A stretch of DNA of 8,621 nt from Tissierellia bacterium (GCA_007116605.1 SKID01000365.1:1-8621), one strand, 5' to 3'. Positions 1-6,769 are shown, numbered from the stretch's first letter. A program made the numbers and translations. Notes: generated from the letters alone by a model not told the origin.

Positions 1-83
1 ATTTAAAGGTGCATGCTAATCTAAGATTCTTTATGTTAGAAAATGATGTAATTAAAGGTTGAAAAACAATGAAATTAATGATA

Positions 84-130
84 GAGTCATTTATCTGATG
101 ACTCCCACTTCTTAAAGCGGGAGATAAGTG
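84..130. repeat. Composite hairpin resembling an IS200/IS605-type end (remnant?)
   Basis: Seen: an inner stem CTCCCACTT (102-110) pairs with AAGCGGGAG (115-123) around a CTTA loop, with a single A/C mismatch. An outer stem CATTTAT (88-94) pairs with ATAAGTG (124-130, one G-T pair), leaving bases 95-101 as a one-sided bulge. A competing dyad, GAGTCAT (84-90) with ATGACTC (98-104), overlaps the inner stem. From memory of the family, short G/C-rich stems of this CTCCC...GGGAG kind occur near the right ends of IS200/IS605 tnpB elements. No transposase reading frame is visible in the window, so this is at most a remnant or the edge of an element lying to the left. It could equally be a leader structure or a weak terminator of an upstream gene, though no T-tract follows it. 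Confidence 0.4.
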
Positions 131-166
131 CTATAAATTCCATGGATAATGATCTGTGTCATTTAT

Positions 167-182
167 GTAGCGTTTCAAACGC
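167..182. repeat. Small palindrome GCGTTT-C-AAACGC, shared with the distal terminator
   Basis: Positions 170-182 read GCGTTTCAAACGC, a perfect dyad around one central base. Bases 167-182, read on the minus strand, are identical over 16 bases to 8430-8445 inside the terminator after the RocB-like gene. A partial copy, TAGCGTTTGA, recurs at 233-242 just before ktrB. There is no T-run on either side, so it is not an intrinsic terminator here. It may be an operator for ktrAB or a fragment of a dispersed repeat; nothing in the sequence decides between these. Confidence 0.4.
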
Positions 183-262
183 CAACTAAATTCAAGAGTC
201 CTGTTGATTATCAAGTCAATATTAGCTTGGTATAGCGTTTGATTACAAAAGTTTTAAAAATC

Positions 263-268
263 AAGAGG
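263..268 (+). promoter_or_regulatory. Ribosome binding site that fixes the ktrB start
   Basis: AAGAGG lies six bases before the GTG at 275. The longer reading frame could begin with TTG at 239, but no Shine-Dalgarno-like sequence precedes that codon, and the twelve extra residues are not typical of the KtrB N-terminus. The GTG start is therefore preferred. Confidence 0.75.
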
Positions 269-274
269 TGTTTT

Positions 275-1633
275 GTGAAAATAAAGGACAATCGCTGGGG
301 AGATGATATTAATCCAGCACAAATGTTAGTTTTAGGTTTTTTATCAGTCATTTTAATAGGGACAATCTTGTTGATGTTTCCTTTTGCCTCTAGAGAGGGT
401 CAAGTGACATCATTTATTGATGCCCTTTTTACTGCCACATCTGCAGTGTGTGTTACAGGATTAGTGGTTGTAGACACTGGTACTTATTGGAGTGAAGCAG
501 GACAACTGATAATACTATTATTGATACAAATAGGCGGCCTAGGCTTTATGACAATGACGACTGCTTTTGCTTTTGTAGCAGGTAAAAGAATCACATTGAA
601 AAGTCGTATTGTGATGCAAGAAGCCTTAAATCAATTTTCTATCTCTGGTGTGGTGAGATTAACACGAAATATGATCATTGCCACCTTTGTGATTGAGCTT
701 ATAGGAGCAGTCTTTTTATCAATTAGATATATTCCTATCTATGGTTTTGCTAAAGGTATCTTTTTTAGTGTTTTCCATGCGGTATCTGCTTTCTGTAATG
801 CAGGTTTTGATTTAATTGGGTATGGCAGAGGCTATACCATTTTTGTGGCAGATCCCATTATTAACATAACCACAATGTTGTTGATATTAATGGGAGGGAT
901 TGGTTTTTTTGTTTTAATGGATATCGTTCATTTTAGACAATTTAAAAGAATATCTTTTCACTCAAAAATTGTTCTATCGGTGACAGGGGTTCTACTTTTT
1001 TTAGGTTTTTTAGTGGTATTTGTTTTAGAGTTTTCTAATCCTGAAACACTAGGACATTTGACAGTGCCACAAAAAATAATGGCCTCCATGTTTCAAAGTA
1101 TTACCACACGTACAGCAGGATTTAATACTTTGGATACCAGTGCACTTCAGACGCCAACATTGTTGATTTTTGTTATATTAATGTTTATTGGTGGTTCTCC
1201 AGGCTCCACAGCAGGAGGTGTCAAGACCACCACTTTTGGCATTGTGATTTTTAATGTCATTGCTGTGATTAAGGGGACTAAAGAAACAGAAATCTTTAAT
1301 AGAAGAATATCAAGAGAGATTTCGAATAAAGCATTAGCGCTAGTTACTTTAGGGATGTGTGTGGTCTTGTTAATCACATTTTTAATGTTGATTACAGATG
1401 GGGAGTTAGGATTTATTGAGATATTATTTGAAACGGTGTCAGCATTAGGAACAGTTGGATTAAGTAAAGGCATTACTTCAGATTTATCAAATGTTGGACG
1501 TGTCATTATAACAATGGCAATGTTTTTCGGTCGATTAGGACCTTTGACAATTGTCATTGCTTTGACTCGAAGAAAAAAACGCAATGGTAATTGTGGGATA
1601 CGTCTACCTGAAGGCAAAGTATTAATTGGATAA
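275..1633 (+). CDS. ktrB: KtrB/TrkH-family potassium transporter, membrane pore subunit
   Basis: Membrane-embedded, K+-translocating subunit of a Ktr-type potassium uptake system; in characterised systems transport is coupled to Na+ and gated by the RCK subunit encoded next. The 452-residue protein (GTG start at 275) shows the four TrkH/KtrB pore loops, each with its selectivity-filter glycine: SAVCVTGL (G62), SAFCNAGF (G177), TTRTAGFN (G282) and SALGTVGL (G395). A conserved glycine-rich segment, GGSPGSTAGGVKTTT (306-320), follows the third repeat. FFGRLGPLTIVIAL (417-430) forms the last helix, followed by a basic tail. The length fits KtrB (about 450) better than the longer proteobacterial TrkH. 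The stop is 11 bases before ktrA, so the two are cotranscribed. An alternative TTG start at 239 is less likely. Family assignment is very secure; ion coupling is inferred from the family. Confidence 0.95.
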   Translation: MKIKDNRWGDDINPAQMLVLGFLSVILIGTILLMFPFASREGQVTSFIDALFTATSAVCVTGLVVVDTGTYWSEAGQLIILLLIQIGGLGFMTMTTAFAFVAGKRITLKSRIVMQEALNQFSISGVVRLTRNMIIATFVIELIGAVFLSIRYIPIYGFAKGIFFSVFHAVSAFCNAGFDLIGYGRGYTIFVADPIINITTMLLILMGGIGFFVLMDIVHFRQFKRISFHSKIVLSVTGVLLFLGFLVVFVLEFSNPETLGHLTVPQKIMASMFQSITTRTAGFNTLDTSALQTPTLLIFVILMFIGGSPGSTAGGVKTTTFGIVIFNVIAVIKGTKETEIFNRRISREISNKALALVTLGMCVVLLITFLMLITDGELGFIEILFETVSALGTVGLSKGITSDLSNVGRVIITMAMFFGRLGPLTIVIALTRRKKRNGNCGIRLPEGKVLIG

Positions 1634-1644
1634 AGGAGGAATAT

Positions 1645-2295
1645 ATGCGTAAACAATTTGTTATTATTGGATGTGGTCGTTTTGGATCAAGTGTGGCTAT
1701 GGAGTTAGTTCGTCTAGGCGCAGAAGTCTTGGTGATTGATGAACATGAAGATGTGATTCAACATATTGCTGATCATGTCACTCATGCTGTGCAAGCAGAC
1801 GCAACAGACGAAACAACAATCAAGGCTCTTGGGTTACGTAACTTTGATGTAGCTGTGGTTTCCATGGGAGGCAATTTACAATCTTCTATACTGGTTACGG
1901 TAATGTTGAAAGAAGTGGGAGTAAAAAAAGTGATTACAAAAGCACAGAGTGATTTACATGGTAAAGTTTTGTATAAAGTGGGTGCAGATATGGTGATTTT
2001 TCCAGAAAAAGAAATGGGAATTCGTCTGGCAAACAGCTTGGCCTCTGATAATATTTTAGAATACATTCAATTATCAGATGATTATAGTATTATGGAATTA
2101 GTGGTTTTAGATGAGTGGATAGGCAAAGATTTTGTGGAGTTAAATCTTAGGAGTCGTTTTAATATAAATGTTATTGCGATAAAAGAGAACGAACAGATAA
2201 CATTGGTTTTATCACCTGATTACAAAATAAAAGCGAAAGATGTCTTGATGGTGATAGGAAAAAATGAAGATTTAGAGAAATTAAAAAGAGACTAA
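1645..2295 (+). CDS. ktrA: KtrA/TrkA-type RCK regulatory subunit of potassium uptake
   Basis: Cytoplasmic regulator that assembles as a ring on KtrB and opens or closes it in response to nucleotides. The 216-residue protein begins with a Rossmann fold: VIIGCGRFGSS gives the GxGxxG motif (G9, G11, G14), and the acidic residue closing strand beta-2 is D32 (VLVIDEH), as expected for binding ATP/ADP or NAD(H). The RCK_N domain covers about residues 4-125. An RCK_C domain follows (about 135-214); in Firmicute homologues it is a known cyclic-di-AMP binding site, which would inhibit uptake, but this is not provable from sequence alone. Length equals the usual KtrA. The start is well supported by AAAGGAGGA ending five bases before the ATG. 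It follows ktrB by 11 bases, so the two form one operon. Nothing is truncated or unusual. Confidence 0.95.
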   Translation: MRKQFVIIGCGRFGSSVAMELVRLGAEVLVIDEHEDVIQHIADHVTHAVQADATDETTIKALGLRNFDVAVVSMGGNLQSSILVTVMLKEVGVKKVITKAQSDLHGKVLYKVGADMVIFPEKEMGIRLANSLASDNILEYIQLSDDYSIMELVVLDEWIGKDFVELNLRSRFNINVIAIKENEQITLVLSPDYKIKAKDVLMVIGKNEDLEKLKRD

Positions 2296-2303
2296 GACCT
2301 GAG

Positions 2304-2324
2304 ATCAAATGCTAGTGATTTGAT
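2304..2324. promoter_or_regulatory. Small dyad between ktrA and the regulator gene
   Basis: ATCAAAT (2304-2310) and ATTTGAT (2318-2324) form a 7-bp perfect inverted repeat around a 7-base spacer. It sits 9 bases after the ktrA stop and just before the ribosome binding site (AAGGAG, 2329-2334) of the regulator. There is no T-tract, so it is not a convincing terminator. It could be an operator, perhaps autoregulatory, or chance in AT-rich DNA. Confidence 0.3.
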
Positions 2325-2341
2325 GACGAAGGAGTGATGGT

Positions 2342-3787
2342 ATGAAATTAATGGAAAAGTTATTTAATGGTCGTGGATACATTGATGGCATCACCATCAT
2401 TAATCTAAAAGGCGAGATTTTATTTACTGCAAAGTTTAATAACAAGTTGATGAATACACCAGAAGTTCAGTATGAGGTGGTAGGCAAGAAGTTCTTGGAT
2501 GTGTATGAAAATTTAGATGAAGAAACAAGCAGTACTTATCGTGCCATGGCATTAGGTGTGCCAATCTATATGGAAAACCAAGTTTTAAAATCCAAAGAAA
2601 GACAGGAGATAAAAATCACCTCACTATCCATACCCATTAAGTCAGGCAACTCTATTGTCGGTGCCATTGATCTTTCTGTGAATGAAACGAATGCAGAAAT
2701 GTTCAAAAAAGACTTTATGGCTATCAAAGAGGTTCAATTATCTGATGCAGGCCTTTTAGATATGAGTACCGCATTGTTTGAAAATCATCGAGTAGGGTCA
2801 TTGAAGGGACATGAAAGAGAGGCTAAGTATTCATTAGATAGCATTATTACCAATAATAGAGAAATGATGTCGCTTAAAGATTATGTTTTGGTAGCGGCAG
2901 GCTGTGATTTACCCACACTAATCTATGGTGAAACAGGCACTGGAAAAGAGCTATTTGCACATGCAATCCATAAGGTAAGTCAAAGAAAAGATAAGCCTTT
3001 TATTTCTCAAAACTGCGCCGCTATACCAGAAAACTTACTTGAGAGTATTTTGTTTGGGACATCTAAAGGGGCTTTTACAGGGGCATTAGATAATGTAGGA
3101 CTCCTTGAGATGGCTAATGGAGGGACATTGTTATTAGATGAGATTAATTCGATGCCCTTACATTTGCAATCAAAGCTCTTAAGAGTATTAGAAGAGGGAA
3201 CCGTTAGAAGCGTGGGTTCAAAAAAAGAAATTCCAGTAGATATTAAAATCATTGCAGCCATTAATGAAGAACCAGTGAAATGCATTGAAAAAGGATTTTT
3301 AAGAAAAGATATTTACTATCGACTCAGTGCTTTGAATATGAATATTCCACCATTAAGACATCGAAAAGATGACATCCCGTTATTAGTCAACTTTATGGTA
3401 TTAAAATACAATAAAATTTTCAAAAAAAATGTCAAATATGTCTGCCAGCATTTATTAGAAAAACTATCGAGTTATCATTGGCCTGGCAATATAAGAGAGT
3501 TAGAAAACATCATCATTCATGGAATCAGTATGGCAAAGCAAGATCAAGAAAGACTTAATTATCAAGATATTGCTTTAAAAATGAAAGAACTGCAACTCTA
3601 TGATGGTGATGGCATCAAACAAGAAACGCAAATTAAGCCTTTAAATGAAATGATACAAAGTTATGAAAAAGCGATCATAGATGATGTTTTACGTAAGACA
3701 GGTTATAATGTGTCTCAAGCAGGTAAAGTGCTCTCTGTTCCAAGACAAACCCTTCAAAGAAAAGCAAAGCATTATGATTTAATTTAA
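2342..3787 (+). CDS. Sigma-54-dependent transcriptional activator, RocR type (PAS, AAA+, Fis HTH)
   Basis: Bacterial enhancer-binding protein that uses ATP hydrolysis to open sigma-54 promoters. The 481-residue protein has a PAS-like sensor region (about 8-115), then an AAA+ domain (about 165-395) with Walker A GETGTGKE (196-203), the sigma-54 contact loop GAFTGA (243-248), Walker B GTLLLDEI (261-268, D266 and E267), a sensor-I segment AAIN (305-308), arginine-finger region RKDIYYRLS (321-329) and the WPGNIREL sensor-II motif (380-387). A Fis-type helix-turn-helix lies at about 452-478 (GYNVSQAGKVLSVPRQTLQRKAKHY). All activating motifs are intact. The DEINSMP variant after Walker B, the overall length and the PAS-AAA-HTH order match RocR-like regulators of arginine/ornithine catabolism. 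The first downstream gene has a perfect sigma-54 promoter, so it is the probable target. There is no receiver domain, so it is probably ligand-controlled; the ligand is unknown. Confidence 0.92.
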   Translation: MKLMEKLFNGRGYIDGITIINLKGEILFTAKFNNKLMNTPEVQYEVVGKKFLDVYENLDEETSSTYRAMALGVPIYMENQVLKSKERQEIKITSLSIPIKSGNSIVGAIDLSVNETNAEMFKKDFMAIKEVQLSDAGLLDMSTALFENHRVGSLKGHEREAKYSLDSIITNNREMMSLKDYVLVAAGCDLPTLIYGETGTGKELFAHAIHKVSQRKDKPFISQNCAAIPENLLESILFGTSKGAFTGALDNVGLLEMANGGTLLLDEINSMPLHLQSKLLRVLEEGTVRSVGSKKEIPVDIKIIAAINEEPVKCIEKGFLRKDIYYRLSALNMNIPPLRHRKDDIPLLVNFMVLKYNKIFKKNVKYVCQHLLEKLSSYHWPGNIRELENIIIHGISMAKQDQERLNYQDIALKMKELQLYDGDGIKQETQIKPLNEMIQSYEKAIIDDVLRKTGYNVSQAGKVLSVPRQTLQRKAKHYDLI

Positions 3788-3846
3788 AGAAGCACCCATA
3801 TAGGGCTGTGGCAATAAAAATAATAATTGTTAGTTAAATCACACAG

Positions 3847-3886
3847 TTGCTCATATCTGGGCGGTAACATGCTCAGATATGAGCAA
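3847..3886. promoter_or_regulatory. Long inverted repeat: candidate activator binding site (UAS)
   Basis: TTGCTCATATCTG (3847-3859) and CAGATATGAGCAA (3874-3886) are perfect 13-base inverted copies separated by 14 bases; two further pairs (3861-3862 with 3871-3872) extend the dyad inward. Its centre lies about 112 bases upstream of the sigma-54 -24 element, the usual distance for an enhancer-binding protein site acting by DNA looping. The neighbouring gene encodes such an activator. The alternative is a terminator for the regulator gene, 60 bases after its stop, but the following sequence (AATATTTATG) is a poor T-tract. The binding role is an inference from position and symmetry. Confidence 0.6.
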
Positions 3887-3977
3887 TATTTATGTTGAAT
3901 GATGATGGAAATAGTGTGTTATCATGGCAAATCAGCTAATAGGGTCATTTTTAAATCATAGAAGTGTTATGAATAAT

Positions 3978-3994
3978 TGGCATTGAAATTGCAT
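3978..3994 (+). promoter_or_regulatory. Sigma-54 (-24/-12) promoter of the dehydrogenase-antiporter operon
   Basis: TGGCAT (3978-3983), five bases, then TTGCAT (3989-3994) matches the sigma-54 consensus TGGCAC-N5-TTGCA closely. The invariant GG (3979-3980) and GC (3991-3992) are exactly ten bases apart. Transcription should begin near 4003-4005, leaving a leader of about 25 bases with AGGAGG at 4017-4022 before the GTG start at 4030. A sigma-54 activator gene ends just upstream, which makes a chance match unlikely. Confidence 0.9.
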
Positions 3995-4029
3995 TATAAC
4001 ATAGTAATTCATTTTCAGGAGGTTATAAA

Positions 4030-5193
4030 GTGAAATTTGGCGTTTTAAAAGATATAAAAGTGGGAGAGTTTCGTGTGATTGCCACACCATCAGAAGTATC
4101 CACAATCATTGATGATGGGCATCAGGTATTTGTTCAAAAAGATGCAGGAGAATTAGCAGGTTTTAGTGATGAATCTTATTCTAATGTAGGTGCGGAAATC
4201 GTTGCCACTATGGAAGAAATTTATTCAATGTGTGATTTTGTGGCTAAAGTTAAAGAAATTGAGCCAGCAGAATATGATTTATTAAGAGAAAATCAAATCG
4301 TTTTTACATGCATTCATCCAGCATCCCATCCAGAAGAAGTGCAAGCCTTGTTAGACAAAAAAGTCATTGCTTTTACAGCGGAAGATTCTCACCGACATGG
4401 ATCACCAAATTGTGAAGCAGCAGGTAAACAAGGAGCCTTAATGGGACTAGAGTCTCTTTTGTCCATACATGGTGGCAGTGGTAAGTTTGTCAGTGGTTTA
4501 GCAGGAGCACCAGGAATCAAAGTTTTAATCTTAGGGGGTGGAATCGTAGGTAAAGCAGCTTTACAAGTATTACAATCTTTAGGTGCTTGGGTGACTGTGT
4601 TAGACATCAACATTACCACTTTAAGAGAAATTGGAGCCATGTATAATGAAAAGGTGAATACAGGTATTTCTTCTAAATATAACATTAAGCAATTATTGCC
4701 TGAAATGGACTTAGTCATCAATTGTGTAAAATGGCCCAAAGGAAGCAAAGACTTTTTAATGGATAGAGAAATGGTTAGTATGATGCCAAAAGGATCTGTT
4801 ATTGTAGACATTAGCAATGATTACGGTGTGATTGAGACATTTAGAGAAACCACTCATGATAATCCAAGATATATAGAAGAAGGTGTTGTACATTATTGTG
4901 TCAGCAATATACCAGGAGCTATTTCCCACTCAACTTCCATTGCCTATGCAGCATCTGTACTACCTCATTTTAGAAATATCATGAACTTAGGAATAGAAGA
5001 AGCGTGTGTCAGAGACGGTTATTTAAGAAGAAGTTTAACTACTTACAAAGGATACTTAACACATGAGGAAACCAGTGGACTTCAAAATAGACCTTGGATT
5101 AAACCGGAAGATATTTTAGGCATTGGGGACAGGCTATTAGACCCAGTTCCACCAGCTACAGTTACAAAGTCATCAAATTTTATTAAAAAATAA
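4030..5193 (+). CDS. Alanine dehydrogenase/PNT-family NAD(P)-dependent oxidoreductase, divergent
   Basis: Probably a cytoplasmic NAD(P)-linked amino-acid dehydrogenase (oxidative deamination to a 2-oxo acid) or an opine-type enzyme of the same fold. The 387-residue protein follows alanine dehydrogenase end to end. It keeps the pyruvate-binding and catalytic residues of that family: R15 (EFRV), K75 (AKVKE), H96 (CIHPA) and an aspartate in the VDISNDYG segment (D264). The Rossmann glycines are LILGGGIVGKAA (167-177), with D192 ending strand beta-2, which favours NAD(H). GVVHYCVSNIPGA (285-297) is also typical. Differences: the usual PMSEVAGRM loop is SPNCEAAGKQ (125-134), the usual PGAVPRTST is PGAISHSTS, and a WPKGSK loop (235-240) replaces the common IPGAKAP. 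Substrate may therefore not be alanine; N5-(carboxyethyl)ornithine synthase is a distant relative. GTG start with AGGAGG seven bases upstream. First gene behind the sigma-54 promoter, 18 bases before the antiporter. Confidence 0.85.
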   Translation: MKFGVLKDIKVGEFRVIATPSEVSTIIDDGHQVFVQKDAGELAGFSDESYSNVGAEIVATMEEIYSMCDFVAKVKEIEPAEYDLLRENQIVFTCIHPASHPEEVQALLDKKVIAFTAEDSHRHGSPNCEAAGKQGALMGLESLLSIHGGSGKFVSGLAGAPGIKVLILGGGIVGKAALQVLQSLGAWVTVLDINITTLREIGAMYNEKVNTGISSKYNIKQLLPEMDLVINCVKWPKGSKDFLMDREMVSMMPKGSVIVDISNDYGVIETFRETTHDNPRYIEEGVVHYCVSNIPGAISHSTSIAYAASVLPHFRNIMNLGIEEACVRDGYLRRSLTTYKGYLTHEETSGLQNRPWIKPEDILGIGDRLLDPVPPATVTKSSNFIKK

Positions 5194-5211
5194 ATTTTAT
5201 GGAGGAAGAAA

Positions 5212-6618
5212 ATGGAACCAGTCAACATGGGTATTATTTCAGTATTACCAGCATTTATTGCCATTGCTTTAGCTTTTGCAACACGTAACACAGTCATCTC
5301 TTTGATGATCGCTATTATTACCGGGACTTTTCTTGCGGGGCAAGGAATACTAGGATTTCCAGGACTACTTAGAACAAGTATTGGTACAACGGGATTTGCT
5401 TGGGTTATGCTGTTAAATACATTTATAGGTGTATTGGTAGCGTTTTTCCAAAAAACAGGAGCCATTCAAGGGTTTTCCCAGTACATGAATGACAAAAACT
5501 TAAGCAGAAAGTCTGTTCAAATTGTTACATGGTTATTAGGCTTTGTTGTTTATTTCAGTGATTCATTTAGTCCATTATTTGCCGGGGCTACAATGAGAAA
5601 GATATCTGATAAAGCCAAAATCTCCAGAGAAAAATTGTCCTATATTGCTGACTCAGGCGCAGCGCCTGTCAGTGTTCTTGTTCCTATTACAGGATGGGCA
5701 GCATTTTTAAGTGGCTTAGCCATTGGTGTTGGGAATATTGAAAATATAGAAGATGCCATGAGTTTATTTATCCGTGCTATTCCTTACAACTTCTATGCAT
5801 TAATCACAGTTGTTTTTGTTGGACTAATCGCATCAGGTATTATTAAAGACTTTGGACCAATGAAAAAAGCAGAGGATAGAGCAATGAACGAAGGGAAATT
5901 GCTTCGTGATGGTGCTATACCTTTGGTAGGAAAAGAATTGACAGAAATGGAAGCTCATCCAGGCATTCAAACACGTGTTGTACTTAACTTTCTATTGCCA
6001 GTTTTAATGATTATTGCCATTGCATTAACCACTCATCTTACAACACGATCAGCAAAAACAATGGAAGCCTTCTTAATCGTTATTATCTTTATGTCAATTA
6101 GTATGAGAATTCAAGGAATACCTCTTAAAGATATTATGGATGCAGCTACGGATGGGATTAAAGGTGCAGTTCCTGCAGTTATGATATTAGCTTTAGCTTA
6201 TACACTTAAGTCTTTAAGTGTCACAATGGGTACTGCGAACTATATTATTCAAATGACAGAAGGATTCATAACGCCACAAGTATTGCCAGCGATTACTTTC
6301 TTAATTGCTGCCTTCGTAGCGTTTTCCACAGGGACTTCTTGGGGTACTTTTGCCATTACGATGCCGATTGCATTACCTTTAGCATTCGCACTTTCAGGTG
6401 GGCAATTGAGTCCATTAGTCATGGCTTCATTTGCGGCGGTTGCAGGTGGTGGCGTATTTGGAGATCACTGTTCCCCATTATCAGATACGACAATCCTTGC
6501 CTCAACAGGAGCTGCTGCAGATCATATTGACCATGTGAAGACACAATTGCCATATGCTTTGATTACTGGAGGATTGGCATTAGTGGTTTACTTGGTGATA
6601 GGTTTTACGAGCCTATAA
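5212..6618 (+). CDS. NhaC-family Na+/H+ antiporter, possibly an amino-acid or organic-anion exchanger
   Basis: Polytopic inner-membrane transporter of 468 residues with roughly eleven to twelve hydrophobic segments, the first at about 8-22 and the last at about 447-466. Two signature regions mark the NhaC/ion-transporter fold repeats: SDSFSPLFAG (116-125) with DSGAAPVSVLVPITGW (147-162) in the first half, and STGTSWGTF (372-380) with GGGVFGDHCSPLSDTT (412-427) in the second. A long cytoplasmic loop (about 212-254) separates the halves. Family members exchange Na+ for H+, but some, such as MleN, exchange organic acids as well. Being cotranscribed with a dehydrogenase from a sigma-54 promoter, it more likely moves that enzyme's substrate or product than acts in general pH control; this is inference. 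Start: ATG with GGAGG six bases upstream. Gap of 18 bases to the preceding gene; an intrinsic terminator follows. Confidence 0.88.
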   Translation: MEPVNMGIISVLPAFIAIALAFATRNTVISLMIAIITGTFLAGQGILGFPGLLRTSIGTTGFAWVMLLNTFIGVLVAFFQKTGAIQGFSQYMNDKNLSRKSVQIVTWLLGFVVYFSDSFSPLFAGATMRKISDKAKISREKLSYIADSGAAPVSVLVPITGWAAFLSGLAIGVGNIENIEDAMSLFIRAIPYNFYALITVVFVGLIASGIIKDFGPMKKAEDRAMNEGKLLRDGAIPLVGKELTEMEAHPGIQTRVVLNFLLPVLMIIAIALTTHLTTRSAKTMEAFLIVIIFMSISMRIQGIPLKDIMDAATDGIKGAVPAVMILALAYTLKSLSVTMGTANYIIQMTEGFITPQVLPAITFLIAAFVAFSTGTSWGTFAITMPIALPLAFALSGGQLSPLVMASFAAVAGGGVFGDHCSPLSDTTILASTGAAADHIDHVKTQLPYALITGGLALVVYLVIGFTSL

Positions 6619-6641
6619 ATAGTCGCGTTATGCAACAAGAT

Positions 6642-6673
6642 ACAACCACCTCTAACTAAGGTGGTTGTTTTTT
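6642..6673 (+). terminator. Intrinsic terminator of the dehydrogenase-antiporter operon
   Basis: ACAACCACCT (6642-6651) pairs perfectly with AGGTGGTTGT (6659-6668) around a seven-base loop, followed directly by a run of T (6668-6673). It sits 23 bases after the antiporter stop and separates that operon from the RocB-like gene. Confidence 0.92.
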
Positions 6674-6697
6674 AAGTCGTCATTACAAGTGAAGATT

Positions 6698-6718
6698 GAT
6701 TAGAGACTTTTTCTAATC
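6698..6718. promoter_or_regulatory. Dyad upstream of the RocB-like gene (candidate operator)
   Basis: GATTAGA (6698-6704) and TCTAATC (6712-6718) are inverted copies seven bases apart, 55 bases before the start codon. A possible -10 element (TATGAT, 6748-6753) lies downstream, but no good -35 is seen, and there is no sigma-54 GG-N10-GC pattern in this gap. A regulatory role is only suggested by symmetry and place. Confidence 0.3.
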
Positions 6719-6760
6719 GTGCACTAGATAATCATTGTGATTTATTATATGATAGACAAC

Positions 6761-6769
6761 AGAGGTGAT
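6761..6769 (+). promoter_or_regulatory. Ribosome binding site that fixes the RocB-like start
   Basis: AGAGGTGAT precedes the ATG at 6774 by four bases. The longest reading frame would start with the GTG at 6765, but that codon is part of this Shine-Dalgarno sequence and has none of its own, so the ATG is the likely start. Confidence 0.8.

Noticed and set aside
3..62. Short open frame running in from the left edge and ending at TGA 60-62 (ends FFMLENDVIKG), possibly the tail of an upstream gene.
   Set aside because: Only 19 sense codons, no recognisable motif, and the AT-rich sequence makes such a run unremarkable; the left context is missing.
239..274. TTG-initiated N-terminal extension of ktrB by twelve residues.
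   Set aside because: No ribosome binding site precedes 239, whereas AAGAGG lies six bases before the in-frame GTG at 275.
1..274. Cyclic-di-AMP (ydaO-type) riboswitch upstream of ktrB, as known for some Firmicute potassium-uptake genes.
   Set aside because: I could not find the conserved G-rich blocks and pseudoknot arrangement of that class; a covariance-model search would settle it.
1147..1656. 169-codon minus-strand open frame opposite ktrB and the start of ktrA.
   Set aside because: Low-complexity translation without a family signature, fully opposite well-supported genes; an antisense shadow. The same applies to the other minus-strand frames opposite ktrA, the activator, the dehydrogenase and the hydrolase.
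3847..3886. Dyad as intrinsic terminator of the activator gene.
   Set aside because: The stem is strong, but the sequence after it (AATATTTATG) lacks a real T-tract and the position fits an enhancer site better; a dual role is not excluded.
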